From a virus, in the IMG/VR virus record IMGVR_UViG_3300006737_000091, positions 1 through 33,630 of that record: a stretch of DNA of 33,630 bases; one strand, 5' to 3'. The position numbers were made by a program, and so were the translations under genes. This document shows positions 25,301 to 31,659 of this stretch, one piece after another. Each line of letters begins with the position of its first letter. Position 1 is the stretch's first letter. The notes beneath the pieces are model-generated. The model was given only the letters and a program-made list of their open reading frames with translations. It did not search any database and was not told the origin of the DNA.

Positions 25301-27319
25301 GAAGATCTTAAATTTACTCTTTATAGAGCAAGATTTAGCGAAAGATCTGGAACTATTAATTTTGTGAATCCACCTTTGGTTACATTCTCTGATGATGTTC
25401 CACCTCTTCTTAAAGATTCATTTGAAATTAAATCAAATAAAATTAGAATTGGTTTTAACACAACCATATCTGATACTGGAATAACAGTTGGAAATATTGT
25501 TCAGCAAAGTGGTAGCAATGCCACAGGAAGATTTGTTGGTGCTGCAGGAACAGCAACTGGCAACTTAACAATTACTAATGCTGGTGTTGGATATACACCT
25601 TCATCTGGAAGTGAAACATATCATCATGTTCCTATGGTCACTCAAACTGGAGGAGGAAGAAATGGAACATTGAATATGACCATAACCAATGGAGTGGCAG
25701 TTGCTGCAACTGTTACTAATGGTGGGACTGGTTATTCTATTGGAGATGTAGTTGGTGTATCCACTGTTGGACTAACATCACTAGGTCAAGGAATTAAATT
25801 CTCAATTGCTTCCATCACTGGAACTAATGAATTTGTTCTTGACAATGTTCAAGGTGATTTTGAAACTGGTGCTACTAAAACTATTCAATATGTCACAGGT
25901 GCTGGTGTAACCACACTAAATCACTCTGCTGGTGGAAATGTTTTATTGTCAGATTCTCCTGTAACTATTGATGATGGACTTCATATAAAAGTCAATCAAA
26001 AAAATCATGGAATGTATTCAACTCAAAATATAGTTGCTATAAATGATGTAACTTCAGATGTTCAACCAACTGTATTATCTGCAGATTATGATTCAGCATC
26101 AACTGGATCTATATCTTTAGATGATGCTACAGATTTTGCTGAGTTTGAAAGTGTGGGTGTTGGTTCTACTAATCTAGGTTATGTCAAGGTTGGAAGTGAG
26201 ATACTCTCTTATAGTGGAGTAAGTAATAACACCTTAACTGGAGTTACTAGAGGAGTTGATTCAACCAAGACGCTATCACATAGTGCTCTTGATATAGTCA
26301 ACAAATATGAGTTAAATGGTATCTCATTAAGAAGAATTAATACTAATCACAACTTAGCAAATGCTACTATAACTAACCCTCAAGGGTTAGATTTCTTCAA
26401 TATAAAAATTGACACATCTGCTAATGGAGTAGATAGATCCGTAGGAACTAGTCTTCCAAAATTAAAATTCAAACAAACCAAATCTTCTGGTGGATCAAAA
26501 ATTGTATCTACTGAAAATATACCATTTGAAGTGATAACACCCATAGTTCAAAATGTCACTCCAGCAGGAACTACTTTAACAGCACAGGTAAGAACCATTA
26601 CATCATCTAGTGTTGATGGATCAGAATCTCCATTTGTTGATAAAGGATTTGAAAATATTAGTCTAGAGGGTGATAACTATATGTCTACTCCTAGAATGAT
26701 AGCTTCTAGAGTTAATGAAACAACATCATTGCCAAGTCTTCCAGATAATAAATCACTCACCATGAGTTTATCTTTATTTGGAGCAGATCCAACTCTTTCT
26801 CCAATAGTTGATTTAGATAGGATTGGGGTCATATTATGCTCTAATAGATTGAATCAACCAATCACTGATTATGTGACAGACAATAGAGTTAACACACTGA
26901 AGGATGATCCTAATGCATTTGTTTATGCATGCAAACCAATTACTTTGAAATCTGGAGCTACTGGAATCAAGATTCACATGGAAGCACATATCAATGTTAC
27001 TAGTGATATAAGAGCATTCTATGCTGTCTCAGAGGGTCCTAATGATGAGTTAATTTATGAACCATTTCCTGGTCATACTAACTTATTAGCAACTGGACAA
27101 ATCATAGATCCAGCAAAAAATAATGGATTACCTGATACTTTGACTGCTAAAACAGATGTTATAGCATATACACCAAATCAAGTAATTTATAATGATTATG
27201 AATTCACCATTGATGATTTGTCTACCTTCAGATACTTTAGTATTAAATTGGTAGGAACTGGTACAAATCAAGCTCAACCACCTAGAGTTAAAAATCTTAG
27301 AGTTATTGCACTTGCATAA
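19388..27319 (+). CDS. giant DUF4815-type baseplate/tail-fibre protein (2643 aa), gp9-gp12 position
   Basis: The N-terminus (NVAPYFDDFDAKDTYCKILF, GLPVQARELTGVQSLLQNQI, FGQHIFKDGASV) is the DUF4815 signature of phage tail-fibre/baseplate proteins. Central motifs KRYQMSDINKLEKRIENLEF and ITDTDGLNRFKSGFFVDDFS (about 1113-1175) and the DPLAQSFFV...DLFFGSKDE domain (about 1827-1937) are typical of the cyanophage gp10-like protein I recall. Odd parts are a Ser/Thr-rich linker (about 1493-1512), a possible DUF4214-like insert (about 1722-1785), two GxGY units (about 2060 and 2108) and an EI-x-Y module (about 2238-2305). It lies between genes 8 and 13, where T4 has 9, 10, 11, 12 and wac, so it may combine their roles in fibre attachment and host contact. 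The first 50 bases hold four CpGs, unusual here. Confidence 0.8.
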   Translation: MPQETNLNVAPYFDDFDAKDTYCKILFKPGLPVQARELTGVQSLLQNQIEKFGQHIFKDGASVTGGGIRYNGAYDSIRIQVSNEGINVESYLDDLLGKVVIGSTSGVKAKIKSYIGRVTGGNWYVLFVTYLNTGGEGNEKFVSGESLLLDNNSISTRTGVIFQPGEPVAQLVTEACSFIGSAAVLSEGIYFVRGYFLEVKSQTLVLDPYRNDGNFNVGLRIQESIVTSDLDESLTDNASGFSNFTAPGADRLSISVRLTSLPPEETKPTNFINLMEIRGGELIYVRRESDYNELGDELAKRTFDESGNYYIKPFSLTAKNTLNDFEGNNGIFNSNQKTYNNNTPSDDLGTYKLSPGKAYVEGYDIESIVPTFLDFDKPRTTKLLESQSINYVTGPTFTLNRVSGSPIIGIGTDYTVSLRDQRIGAASTTAAGKEIGLARVYDFALESGSYNSSVPTENEWDIALYDIQTYTSLTLNTNPKDALVVPTHIKGKSSGATGFLRYNSVGTAITAYNTKGKFIPGEQLIFNGIESGNVAAASTSFSTSDIKSINGTVSTASTFNADVKQTLFSNLGEVNVSSATTSGASLGISTVTSADPSKFFIGIATVGNIVEYSSPGKSIVSYARVESVSQNSLTISGVTTVGGVCDGGLPTVIAGDATSGEINPSNFKILTSQFQSSTDNDLYTHLPKKNVSNVDLTNSHITIKKQFDVTITGNSTGTISSGSSDETFLPYDEEDYTLIRTDGSTEPLSSDKFVFNSGSTQVTINGLGTDSPAKLIATIRKINVKSKIKQKQKINLLTVVGSANSTSGIGTTTLNDGLTFNSIFGTRVQDGEISLNVPDVTEVFGIYESSNVNNPTLPILTLTSINSSTGRTGDLLIGEKFVGDSSKSTGIYVKKSTDAAIEFTLLNDFDLQIGEIVTFQESGISATVGAVALSSNNITDEFTYDDGQRNTIYDYARIVRKDGYDAPTKRISIIFESAFFTAADTGDITTVNSYDNFDYGDLHVINNCRVSDLIDIRPRVSDFTGTSRSPFEFLGRSFTSSGNSAKNILASDKSILLDYSFFLPRCDKIYLSKNGEFQLIKGVPAETPEFPVPIDGALEIASIKLPAYLFEVNNASITLANYKRYQMSDINKLEKRIENLEFFTSLSLLESDTLNMQITDTDGLNRFKSGFFVDDFSNTETQLKTTIVKNSIDYHNGELRPSHHTTELDLKLDLNSANGIRKTGRVLTLDYDEVVHIEQPFATRVENITPYLVSYYGGTVDLVPDSDIWLDEVTLEAKHDDLVTYTNTSEQLDASGFDSRTGYGPVTWSSWSDNWTGFKENWSDTTNDWVHDQLIRTTTVNEQRVGQSSRTASKSLVRETFSTINEGPKVINTQITSNMRSRNIKFDARTLKPSTGLFAFFDGQDVSKYIIPKLLEITMTTGTFQVGETVIGTTANGKELIRFKVAQSNHKRGPFDAPTQTYKSNPYYQFTPLYSGGTGRTLGAIIVDNIVPESSTTTSNTSSTSSDLVDVPELYSSTSSLLNIDLDTLAEKADNTFFGHIETGLTLVGETSSAQATISNLRLRSDVVGSVLGSFFIPDPNEITSPKFETGKKVFRLTSSNVNSQIASNVSTDVSKVFESSGTISTLQSTIISVKNIATDVLTKVESKSISGPITTSSSSKTISTRPSPATVHYIEDVTATEVADTFSEQATFIGKLSDQESYNTGIVPVTDENNNVTIQVNDPIAAAYAKFENVGQTPPDQGAVKYWTAAIALELGADASSSDIQARMEEHLEFANTEGAVEAFEASAEGQARAGETFAAIAAETGITEKGGYSALTKECGFGVRDPLAQSFFVGNAIYVTKVDLFFGSKDEFLPCSVQLRTMNLGVPTTEIIPFGEVVLDPEDVNISDDASIPTTVTFPSPVYLPENKSYSIVLLSTSNEYTAWISRMGETDVQTKDRPEAEQVVVSQQPTLGSLFKSQNGETWNASQYEDLKFTLYRARFSERSGTINFVNPPLVTFSDDVPPLLKDSFEIKSNKIRIGFNTTISDTGITVGNIVQQSGSNATGRFVGAAGTATGNLTITNAGVGYTPSSGSETYHHVPMVTQTGGGRNGTLNMTITNGVAVAATVTNGGTGYSIGDVVGVSTVGLTSLGQGIKFSIASITGTNEFVLDNVQGDFETGATKTIQYVTGAGVTTLNHSAGGNVLLSDSPVTIDDGLHIKVNQKNHGMYSTQNIVAINDVTSDVQPTVLSADYDSASTGSISLDDATDFAEFESVGVGSTNLGYVKVGSEILSYSGVSNNTLTGVTRGVDSTKTLSHSALDIVNKYELNGISLRRINTNHNLANATITNPQGLDFFNIKIDTSANGVDRSVGTSLPKLKFKQTKSSGGSKIVSTENIPFEVITPIVQNVTPAGTTLTAQVRTITSSSVDGSESPFVDKGFENISLEGDNYMSTPRMIASRVNETTSLPSLPDNKSLTMSLSLFGADPTLSPIVDLDRIGVILCSNRLNQPITDYVTDNRVNTLKDDPNAFVYACKPITLKSGATGIKIHMEAHINVTSDIRAFYAVSEGPNDELIYEPFPGHTNLLATGQIIDPAKNNGLPDTLTAKTDVIAYTPNQVIYNDYEFTIDDLSTFRYFSIKLVGTGTNQAQPPRVKNLRVIALA

Positions 27320-27320
27320 T

Positions 27321-27533
27321 ATGAAAGTAGAGGGACATGTCAATCTTAAACGTGATGACAATAATAATGCTATTGTGAATACTAGCAGCAGTGAATATAA
27401 TAATTATATTTCACTACGCAAAAAAAAGAGACAAGGATCTAATAGAATAGATAATATGGAGCATGAATTGAAAAACTTAAAGGATGATATTAATGAAATC
27501 AAAAATTTACTAAGAGCACTGTCTAATGGCTAA
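27321..27533 (+). CDS. small charged helical protein (70 aa)
   Basis: The ATG at 27321 (MKVEGHVNLKRDD) is preferred over an upstream TTG at 27306 that would overlap the giant gene. The 70 aa product has a short N-terminal segment, KVEGHxxLxRD, a basic patch (LRKKKRQGSN) and a C-terminal helix with coiled-coil spacing (MEHELKNLKDDINEIKNLLR). I recall similar small proteins between the large tail gene and gene 13 in T4-like cyanophages; role unknown, likely a virion or assembly component. It overlaps the following gene by eight bases. Confidence 0.7.
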   Translation: MKVEGHVNLKRDDNNNAIVNTSSSEYNNYISLRKKKRQGSNRIDNMEHELKNLKDDINEIKNLLRALSNG

Positions 27534-27912
27534 AAACACTTTTACTTTTGATCCTAGTTCAGGTGTTGCATATGGTGTAAATCTCACCATCAATACAGGA
27601 GCAGACTTGGATGCTGACTATACTGTAGTTGGAACTTCAGGAACTGCTTTTGATTTTACTGGATATACTGGTTCTGCTCAACTTGCAAAGAGTGTTGCTA
27701 TTGGTGCTACACTAGGTGCTCAAGCAACATTCAATGTTGGATTCACCAGTGCCAAGGGTGGGGAGTTTAGATTGTCATTAGGATCTACTGCTACTAGAAA
27801 TTTAAAAGAAGGTAGGTATGTATATGATGTATTGGTTGGATCTGGATCATCAATTTTTAGAATAGTGTCAGGAGATGTATTAGTAATATCTGGTATTTCA
27901 TCAGCACCATAA
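27526..27912 (+). CDS. small beta-rich virion-associated protein (128 aa)
   Basis: The 128 aa product begins MAKNTFTFDPSSGVAYGVNL and shows alternating beta strands: FDFTGYTGSAQLAKSV, TFNVGFTSAKGGEFRLSLG, EGRYVYDVLVGSG and FRIVSGDVLVISGISSAP. This strand pattern resembles the Ig-like N-terminal domains of baseplate upper proteins (BppU type), with TGYTGSAQ and YVYDV as hallmarks. It has no signal peptide. The start overlaps the preceding gene by eight bases, and its stop is part of the late box for gene 13. In T4 this place is held by the whisker gene wac, to which it bears no visible similarity. Probably a minor structural or decoration protein. Confidence 0.7.
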   Translation: MAKNTFTFDPSSGVAYGVNLTINTGADLDADYTVVGTSGTAFDFTGYTGSAQLAKSVAIGATLGAQATFNVGFTSAKGGEFRLSLGSTATRNLKEGRYVYDVLVGSGSSIFRIVSGDVLVISGISSAP

Positions 27913-27915
27913 ATA
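27908..27915 (+). promoter_or_regulatory. T4-type late promoter box (CATAAATA)
   Basis: CATAAATA overlaps the TAA stop (27910-27912) of the 128 aa gene and ends 24 bases before the gene 13 ATG. It likely drives the neck gene pair 13-14. Confidence 0.65.
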
Positions 27916-27939
27916 AACTTATAATAGTAAAGTAGATAG

Positions 27940-28773
27940 ATGGCGCAACCTTCCACTAGATCAGAGCTCATTGATTACTGCAAAAGAAAACTTGGTGCGC
28001 CTGTTCTAGAAATAAATGTTGCTGATGAGCAAATAGATGATCTGATAGATGATGCTATTCAATACTTTCAAGAGAGACACTTTGATGGTGTATATCAAAC
28101 CTATTTAAAGTATAAGATAACACAAGAAGATATTGATAGAGGAAAGGCAACTGGTGGTGCAGGTATAACAACTACCACAGTTAATACTACAGTAGGAGTA
28201 ACAACTCAATTTGGATATACTGAGAATAGCAACTTCCTTCCTATTCCTCCAGAAGTATTAGGAGTAACTAAAATTTTTCACTTTGATGGAAGTAACACCA
28301 TCACTAACAATATGTTTAGTGTGAAGTATCAGTTGTTTTTGAATGACATATATTATTGGGGTGCTACTGAACTTCTTTCATACGCTATGGTAAAAACTTA
28401 TTTGGAAGATATTAATTTTTTACTTACCACAGAGAAGCAGATAAGATTTAACAAGAGACAAGATAGATTATACTTAGACCTTGACTGGGGTAGTTTATCT
28501 GTTGATGATCATCTAGTAATTGATTGTTTTACACTTCTAGATCCAGATTCATATCCTAGAGTTTATAATGATTCATTCTTAAAACCATATGCTACTGCAC
28601 TTATCAAGAGACAGTGGGGGCAAAATCTCATGAAGTTTCAGGGAGTTAAGTTGCCAGGTGGAGTAGAATTAAATGGGAGAGAGATATATGAAGATGCTGA
28701 AAAAGACTTAGATAAGATAAGAGAGATGATGTCTAATACTTATGAACTTCCTCCACTAGATATGATAGGTTAA
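27940..28773 (+). CDS. 13: neck protein gp13 (head completion)
   Basis: The 277 aa product compares with 309 aa for T4 gp13, which with gp14 forms the neck that seals the filled head and accepts the tail. The N-terminus STRSELIDYCKRKLGAPVLE, then INVADEQIDDLIDDAIQYFQ and ERHFDGVYQTYLKYKI, is characteristic of the cyanophage-type gp13. Later motifs include YWGATELLSYAMVKTYLED and PYATALIKRQWGQNLMKF. A short Gly/Thr-rich segment (about 69-90, with TGGAGITTTTVNTTVGVTTQ) interrupts the conserved parts and may be a surface loop. Gene 14 follows after four bases. Confidence 0.88.
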   Translation: MAQPSTRSELIDYCKRKLGAPVLEINVADEQIDDLIDDAIQYFQERHFDGVYQTYLKYKITQEDIDRGKATGGAGITTTTVNTTVGVTTQFGYTENSNFLPIPPEVLGVTKIFHFDGSNTITNNMFSVKYQLFLNDIYYWGATELLSYAMVKTYLEDINFLLTTEKQIRFNKRQDRLYLDLDWGSLSVDDHLVIDCFTLLDPDSYPRVYNDSFLKPYATALIKRQWGQNLMKFQGVKLPGGVELNGREIYEDAEKDLDKIREMMSNTYELPPLDMIG

Positions 28774-28777
28774 TAAT

Positions 28778-30166
28778 ATGGCACTCAATCCTTTCTTTCT
28801 ACAAGGGTCTTCTGGTGAACAAAATCTAGTTCAAAGTTTAATAAATGAACAGATTAAAATGTATGGAGTGGAGATTTACTACATTCCTAGAACATACATT
28901 ACTAAAAACACTGTAATACAGGAGGTCATAGAATCTAAATTTGAAGAAGCAATACCACTTGAAGCATATGTAGATACCTTTGATGGTTATGAAGGACAAG
29001 GTTCTCTGCTATCCAAGTTTGGTGTTCAGGCACTTGATGATTTAACCTTGGTTATCTCAAGAGATAGATTTGAAAATTATATTACGCCACTAATCAAAAA
29101 TATACCAAATATAGAATTAGCAACTAGACCAAAAGAGGGAGATCTTGTATATTTCCCACTAGGAGATAGGTTATTTGAGATTAAATTTGTAGAACATGAA
29201 AAACCATTCTACCAGTTAAAGAAGAATTATGTATATGAACTTAGATGTGAGCTTTACAGATATGAGGATGAGGTGGTTGACACAGGAGTGGGTGATATTG
29301 ATGATAACCTAGAGAAAGCAGGTTACATTGAGACACTTACTCTAGTGGCATCAGGAACACCTGCAGTGCTTACAACTGGCATAGTGGATGGTGGAGTATC
29401 TTTTGTTACTATATCTAACAGAGGAGAGGATTATACTAGTCTCCCAAGAGTAGCAATCTCATCTGCACCTGCAGGAGGAATCACTGCTATTGGTATAGCA
29501 TCTATGACAGATGACATAGTTGATTATGATGGAGTTAAATCTTCTAAAATACAAAGAATTGATATCATCAATCCAGGTTCTGGATATACAGTTGCTCCAA
29601 GTGTAGTTGTTGTAGGTGGTGGAGGAGCAGGTTTTGCTGCTACTGCTACAATCAGTGATGGCACACTAGGAGTTGTTACATTTACTGGTGGTAGTGGATA
29701 TTCTACTGCACCAACAATCACTTTCTCATCAGCACCAGGATCAGGAACAACAGCAACTGCAATTGCGTATGTAGGTAGTGGTAACACAGTTGGTATTGTT
29801 ACTCAGATTGGAATTACTAATGGTGGTTCTGGATATACTAGTGCTCCTACTGCAACAGTTACTTCACCATTTACAGGTGGTTCTGGAAATTACATATTCA
29901 ATGAAGTTGTAACTGGTGCTGCAAGTAGCACAACTGCTAGAGTCAAATCATGGGATGCATCTACTAGAGAACTTAAAGTTTCTATCACAAGTGGTGAATT
30001 TACAGTTGGAGAAGTTATCACAGGTGGTACATCAGGTGCTACTTATGAGTATCAGATAGTTGCTGCTACAAATGATGATGATGGATTTGCAGAGAATACG
30101 CCAATACAAAGTGCTGCAGATGACATCTTAGACTTTACAGAGTCTAATCCATTTGGAATGCCATAA
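28778..30166 (+). CDS. 14: neck protein gp14 with an inserted module array (462 aa)
   Basis: The first 190 residues fit gp14 (T4: 256 aa): NLVQSLINEQIKMYGVEIYY, IPRTYITKNTVIQEVIESKF, RPKEGDLVYFPLGDRLFEIK and FYQLKKNYVYELRCELYRYE. The last 35 residues (NTPIQSAADDILDFTESNPF) also look like the conserved gp14 end. Between them lie about 230 extra residues: four GxGY-type units (about 210, 261-288, 298-322 and 343-365) and one GE..TG module (about 368-428). The extra part is therefore an insertion near the C-terminus, not a simple extension, and probably projects from the neck. It forms the neck with gp13, encoded just upstream. Confidence 0.87.
   Translation: MALNPFFLQGSSGEQNLVQSLINEQIKMYGVEIYYIPRTYITKNTVIQEVIESKFEEAIPLEAYVDTFDGYEGQGSLLSKFGVQALDDLTLVISRDRFENYITPLIKNIPNIELATRPKEGDLVYFPLGDRLFEIKFVEHEKPFYQLKKNYVYELRCELYRYEDEVVDTGVGDIDDNLEKAGYIETLTLVASGTPAVLTTGIVDGGVSFVTISNRGEDYTSLPRVAISSAPAGGITAIGIASMTDDIVDYDGVKSSKIQRIDIINPGSGYTVAPSVVVVGGGGAGFAATATISDGTLGVVTFTGGSGYSTAPTITFSSAPGSGTTATAIAYVGSGNTVGIVTQIGITNGGSGYTSAPTATVTSPFTGGSGNYIFNEVVTGAASSTTARVKSWDASTRELKVSITSGEFTVGEVITGGTSGATYEYQIVAATNDDDGFAENTPIQSAADDILDFTESNPFGMP
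29380..29880 (+). repeat. coding repeats: GxGY array inside gp14
   Basis: Four units share the core N-x-G-(S/E)-x-Y-x-(S/V)-(A/L)-P-(S/T/R)-x-x-(V/I). Three keep the full GGSGY or PGSGY word. They resemble units in the giant gp7-position protein more than anything in ordinary gp14. Confidence 0.7.
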
Positions 30167-30169
30167 ATA
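30162..30169 (+). promoter_or_regulatory. T4-type late promoter box (CATAAATA)
   Basis: CATAAATA contains the TAA stop (30164-30166) of gene 14 and ends 21 bases before the gene 15 ATG. AAAGGA just before the ATG is one of the few good ribosome binding sites in the window. Confidence 0.65.
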
Positions 30170-30190
30170 CAATATAAAAGGATTATAAAA

Positions 30191-31192
30191 ATGTTTGAGT
30201 ATTTTTATCACGAAATAATGAGAAGAACCATTATATCATTTGGTTCTATCTTTAACAACGTAAATATACAACATACTAGTAGCGATGACTCTGTTGTTAG
30301 CACCACTAAAGTTCCTCTAGCATATGGTCCCACTCAGAAATTTTTAGCAAGATTGGAGCAAGTTCCAGATCTAAACAGACCTGTTCAGATCAGTTTGCCT
30401 AGAATGTCTTTTGAAATGAATGGTCTGAATTATGATCCATCTAGAAAATCTACAACCACACAAACATTTTTAAAAGGTGTAAAGGGTGATAAAAGTACAA
30501 TAGCAAAAACATATCTTCCTGTACCATATAACTTAGATTTTGAACTTAGTATTTTTACTAAGTTAAATGATGATATGCTTCAGATAGTAGAGCAAATACT
30601 TCCATATTTTCAACCTGCTTACACTGTATCAGTAGACTTAGTTGATACTATTGGAGAGAAGAGAGATATTCCCATTGTTTTAAATTCAATTACTACTAGT
30701 GATGATTATGAGAGTGATTTCTCCACTAGAAGAGCATTAATCTATACTATGAGATTTACTGCCAAGACATATTTCTTTGGTCCAGTTAACACAGATGTAT
30801 CCAAAGATATTATCAAAAAGGCATCTATTGGATATGTTGCTGGTTCCAAAACTACAACCCCAGTTAGGGAGGTTACTTATAGTGTTGTACCTAGAGCCAC
30901 TAAAGCGTATGGAGATACAGTCACTACAAACCTAAGTGAGAACATAGATGATAAAGTGGCAATCTTTAGTGTTAATAGTGTAGATGGCATACAGAAAACT
31001 AATTACATATACATAGATCAAGAGGAGATGTTTGTAGAGTCTATCTCTGGCACAACACTAACTGTCAAGAGAGCACAAGACAACAGCACTGCAGCATCTC
31101 ATGTTCTTGGTGCAGAAATTAAAGTTATCACTGCTAGTGATAATAGTGCCATAGAATTTGGTGATGACTTTGGATTTGATGGAACCATCTAA
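30191..31192 (+). CDS. 15: tail terminator / sheath stabiliser gp15 with C-terminal module
   Basis: The N-terminus MFEYFYHEIMRRTIISFGSI matches the gp15 type (T4: 272 aa), the hexamer that caps the tail and docks on the neck. SLPRMSFEMNGLNYDPSRK, YNLDFELSIFTKLNDDMLQI, VEQILPYFQPAY and the YTMRFTAKTYFFGPV strand are family hallmarks. Residues about 250-320 are an added module: IFSVNSVDG, YIYIDQEEMFVESI, TLTVKRAQDNSTAASHVLGA. This has the pattern of the EI-x-Y modules in the two giant proteins. The final EFGDDFGFDG may be the original end. The stop overlaps the start of gene 16 (TAATG). Confidence 0.88.
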   Translation: MFEYFYHEIMRRTIISFGSIFNNVNIQHTSSDDSVVSTTKVPLAYGPTQKFLARLEQVPDLNRPVQISLPRMSFEMNGLNYDPSRKSTTTQTFLKGVKGDKSTIAKTYLPVPYNLDFELSIFTKLNDDMLQIVEQILPYFQPAYTVSVDLVDTIGEKRDIPIVLNSITTSDDYESDFSTRRALIYTMRFTAKTYFFGPVNTDVSKDIIKKASIGYVAGSKTTTPVREVTYSVVPRATKAYGDTVTTNLSENIDDKVAIFSVNSVDGIQKTNYIYIDQEEMFVESISGTTLTVKRAQDNSTAASHVLGAEIKVITASDNSAIEFGDDFGFDGTI

Positions 31193-31617
31193 TGACTAAA
31201 AACTTTGACAAATTAAATGATGCATTTAATGTCACTGGGGAAGTAGTCTCTACTGAAACTACTGAAGTTGGAATTACTAAACCTGAGAAGCATGAAAGGT
31301 CAGATATAGAAAGAGATTATGAATATACAAGAGGTAATCTATACAGTATAATAGAAAAGGGGCAAGAGGCAATTGATGGTATTCTTGAGTTAGCTCAGGA
31401 TAGTGAAATGCCTAGAGCATATGAAGTTGCTGGTCAGTTAATTAAGAGTGTATCTGATGCTACTGACAAACTTATGGATTTGCAAAAGAAATTAAAAGAT
31501 GTAGAAGAAGATAAAGTATCTAAAGGTCCCAACACTGTCAACAATGCTTTATTTGTTGGATCAACTGCAGAGTTGCAAAAATTATTAAAGAATAGCATTC
31601 CAAAAGATTCTAAATAA
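31192..31617 (+). CDS. 16: terminase small subunit gp16
   Basis: The 141 aa product is slightly shorter than T4 gp16 (164 aa). It contains the conserved region DIERDYEYTRGNLYSIIEKG followed by EAIDGILELAQDSEMPRAYE and a helix ending KSVSDATDKLMDLQKKLKDV, the antiparallel coiled-coil core that assembles into rings on DNA. The C-terminal VNNALFVGSTAELQKLLK segment is also typical. It recognises phage DNA and stimulates the gp17 packaging motor. Its ATG overlaps the gp15 stop. Unlike in T4, gene 17 does not follow directly; two other ORFs come first. Confidence 0.88.
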   Translation: MTKNFDKLNDAFNVTGEVVSTETTEVGITKPEKHERSDIERDYEYTRGNLYSIIEKGQEAIDGILELAQDSEMPRAYEVAGQLIKSVSDATDKLMDLQKKLKDVEEDKVSKGPNTVNNALFVGSTAELQKLLKNSIPKDSK

Positions 31618-31623
31618 AACATA

Positions 31624-31637
31624 GGGAGAGAAATCCC
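31624..31637. other. small inverted repeat in the gap after gene 16
   Basis: GGGA (31624-31627) and TCCC (31634-31637) could form a 4-bp stem with a six-base loop. No T-run follows, so termination is unlikely. The near-late box TCTAAATA (31609-31616) lies just upstream. A leader hairpin or mRNA processing signal is possible. Confidence 0.25.
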
Positions 31638-31659
31638 AAAGTACTAAGATACTCATAAC

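Noticed and set aside
27306-27320. TTG start for the 70 aa gene
   Set aside because: It overlaps the end of the giant gene, and the ATG at 27321 starts the recognisable KVEGH pattern.
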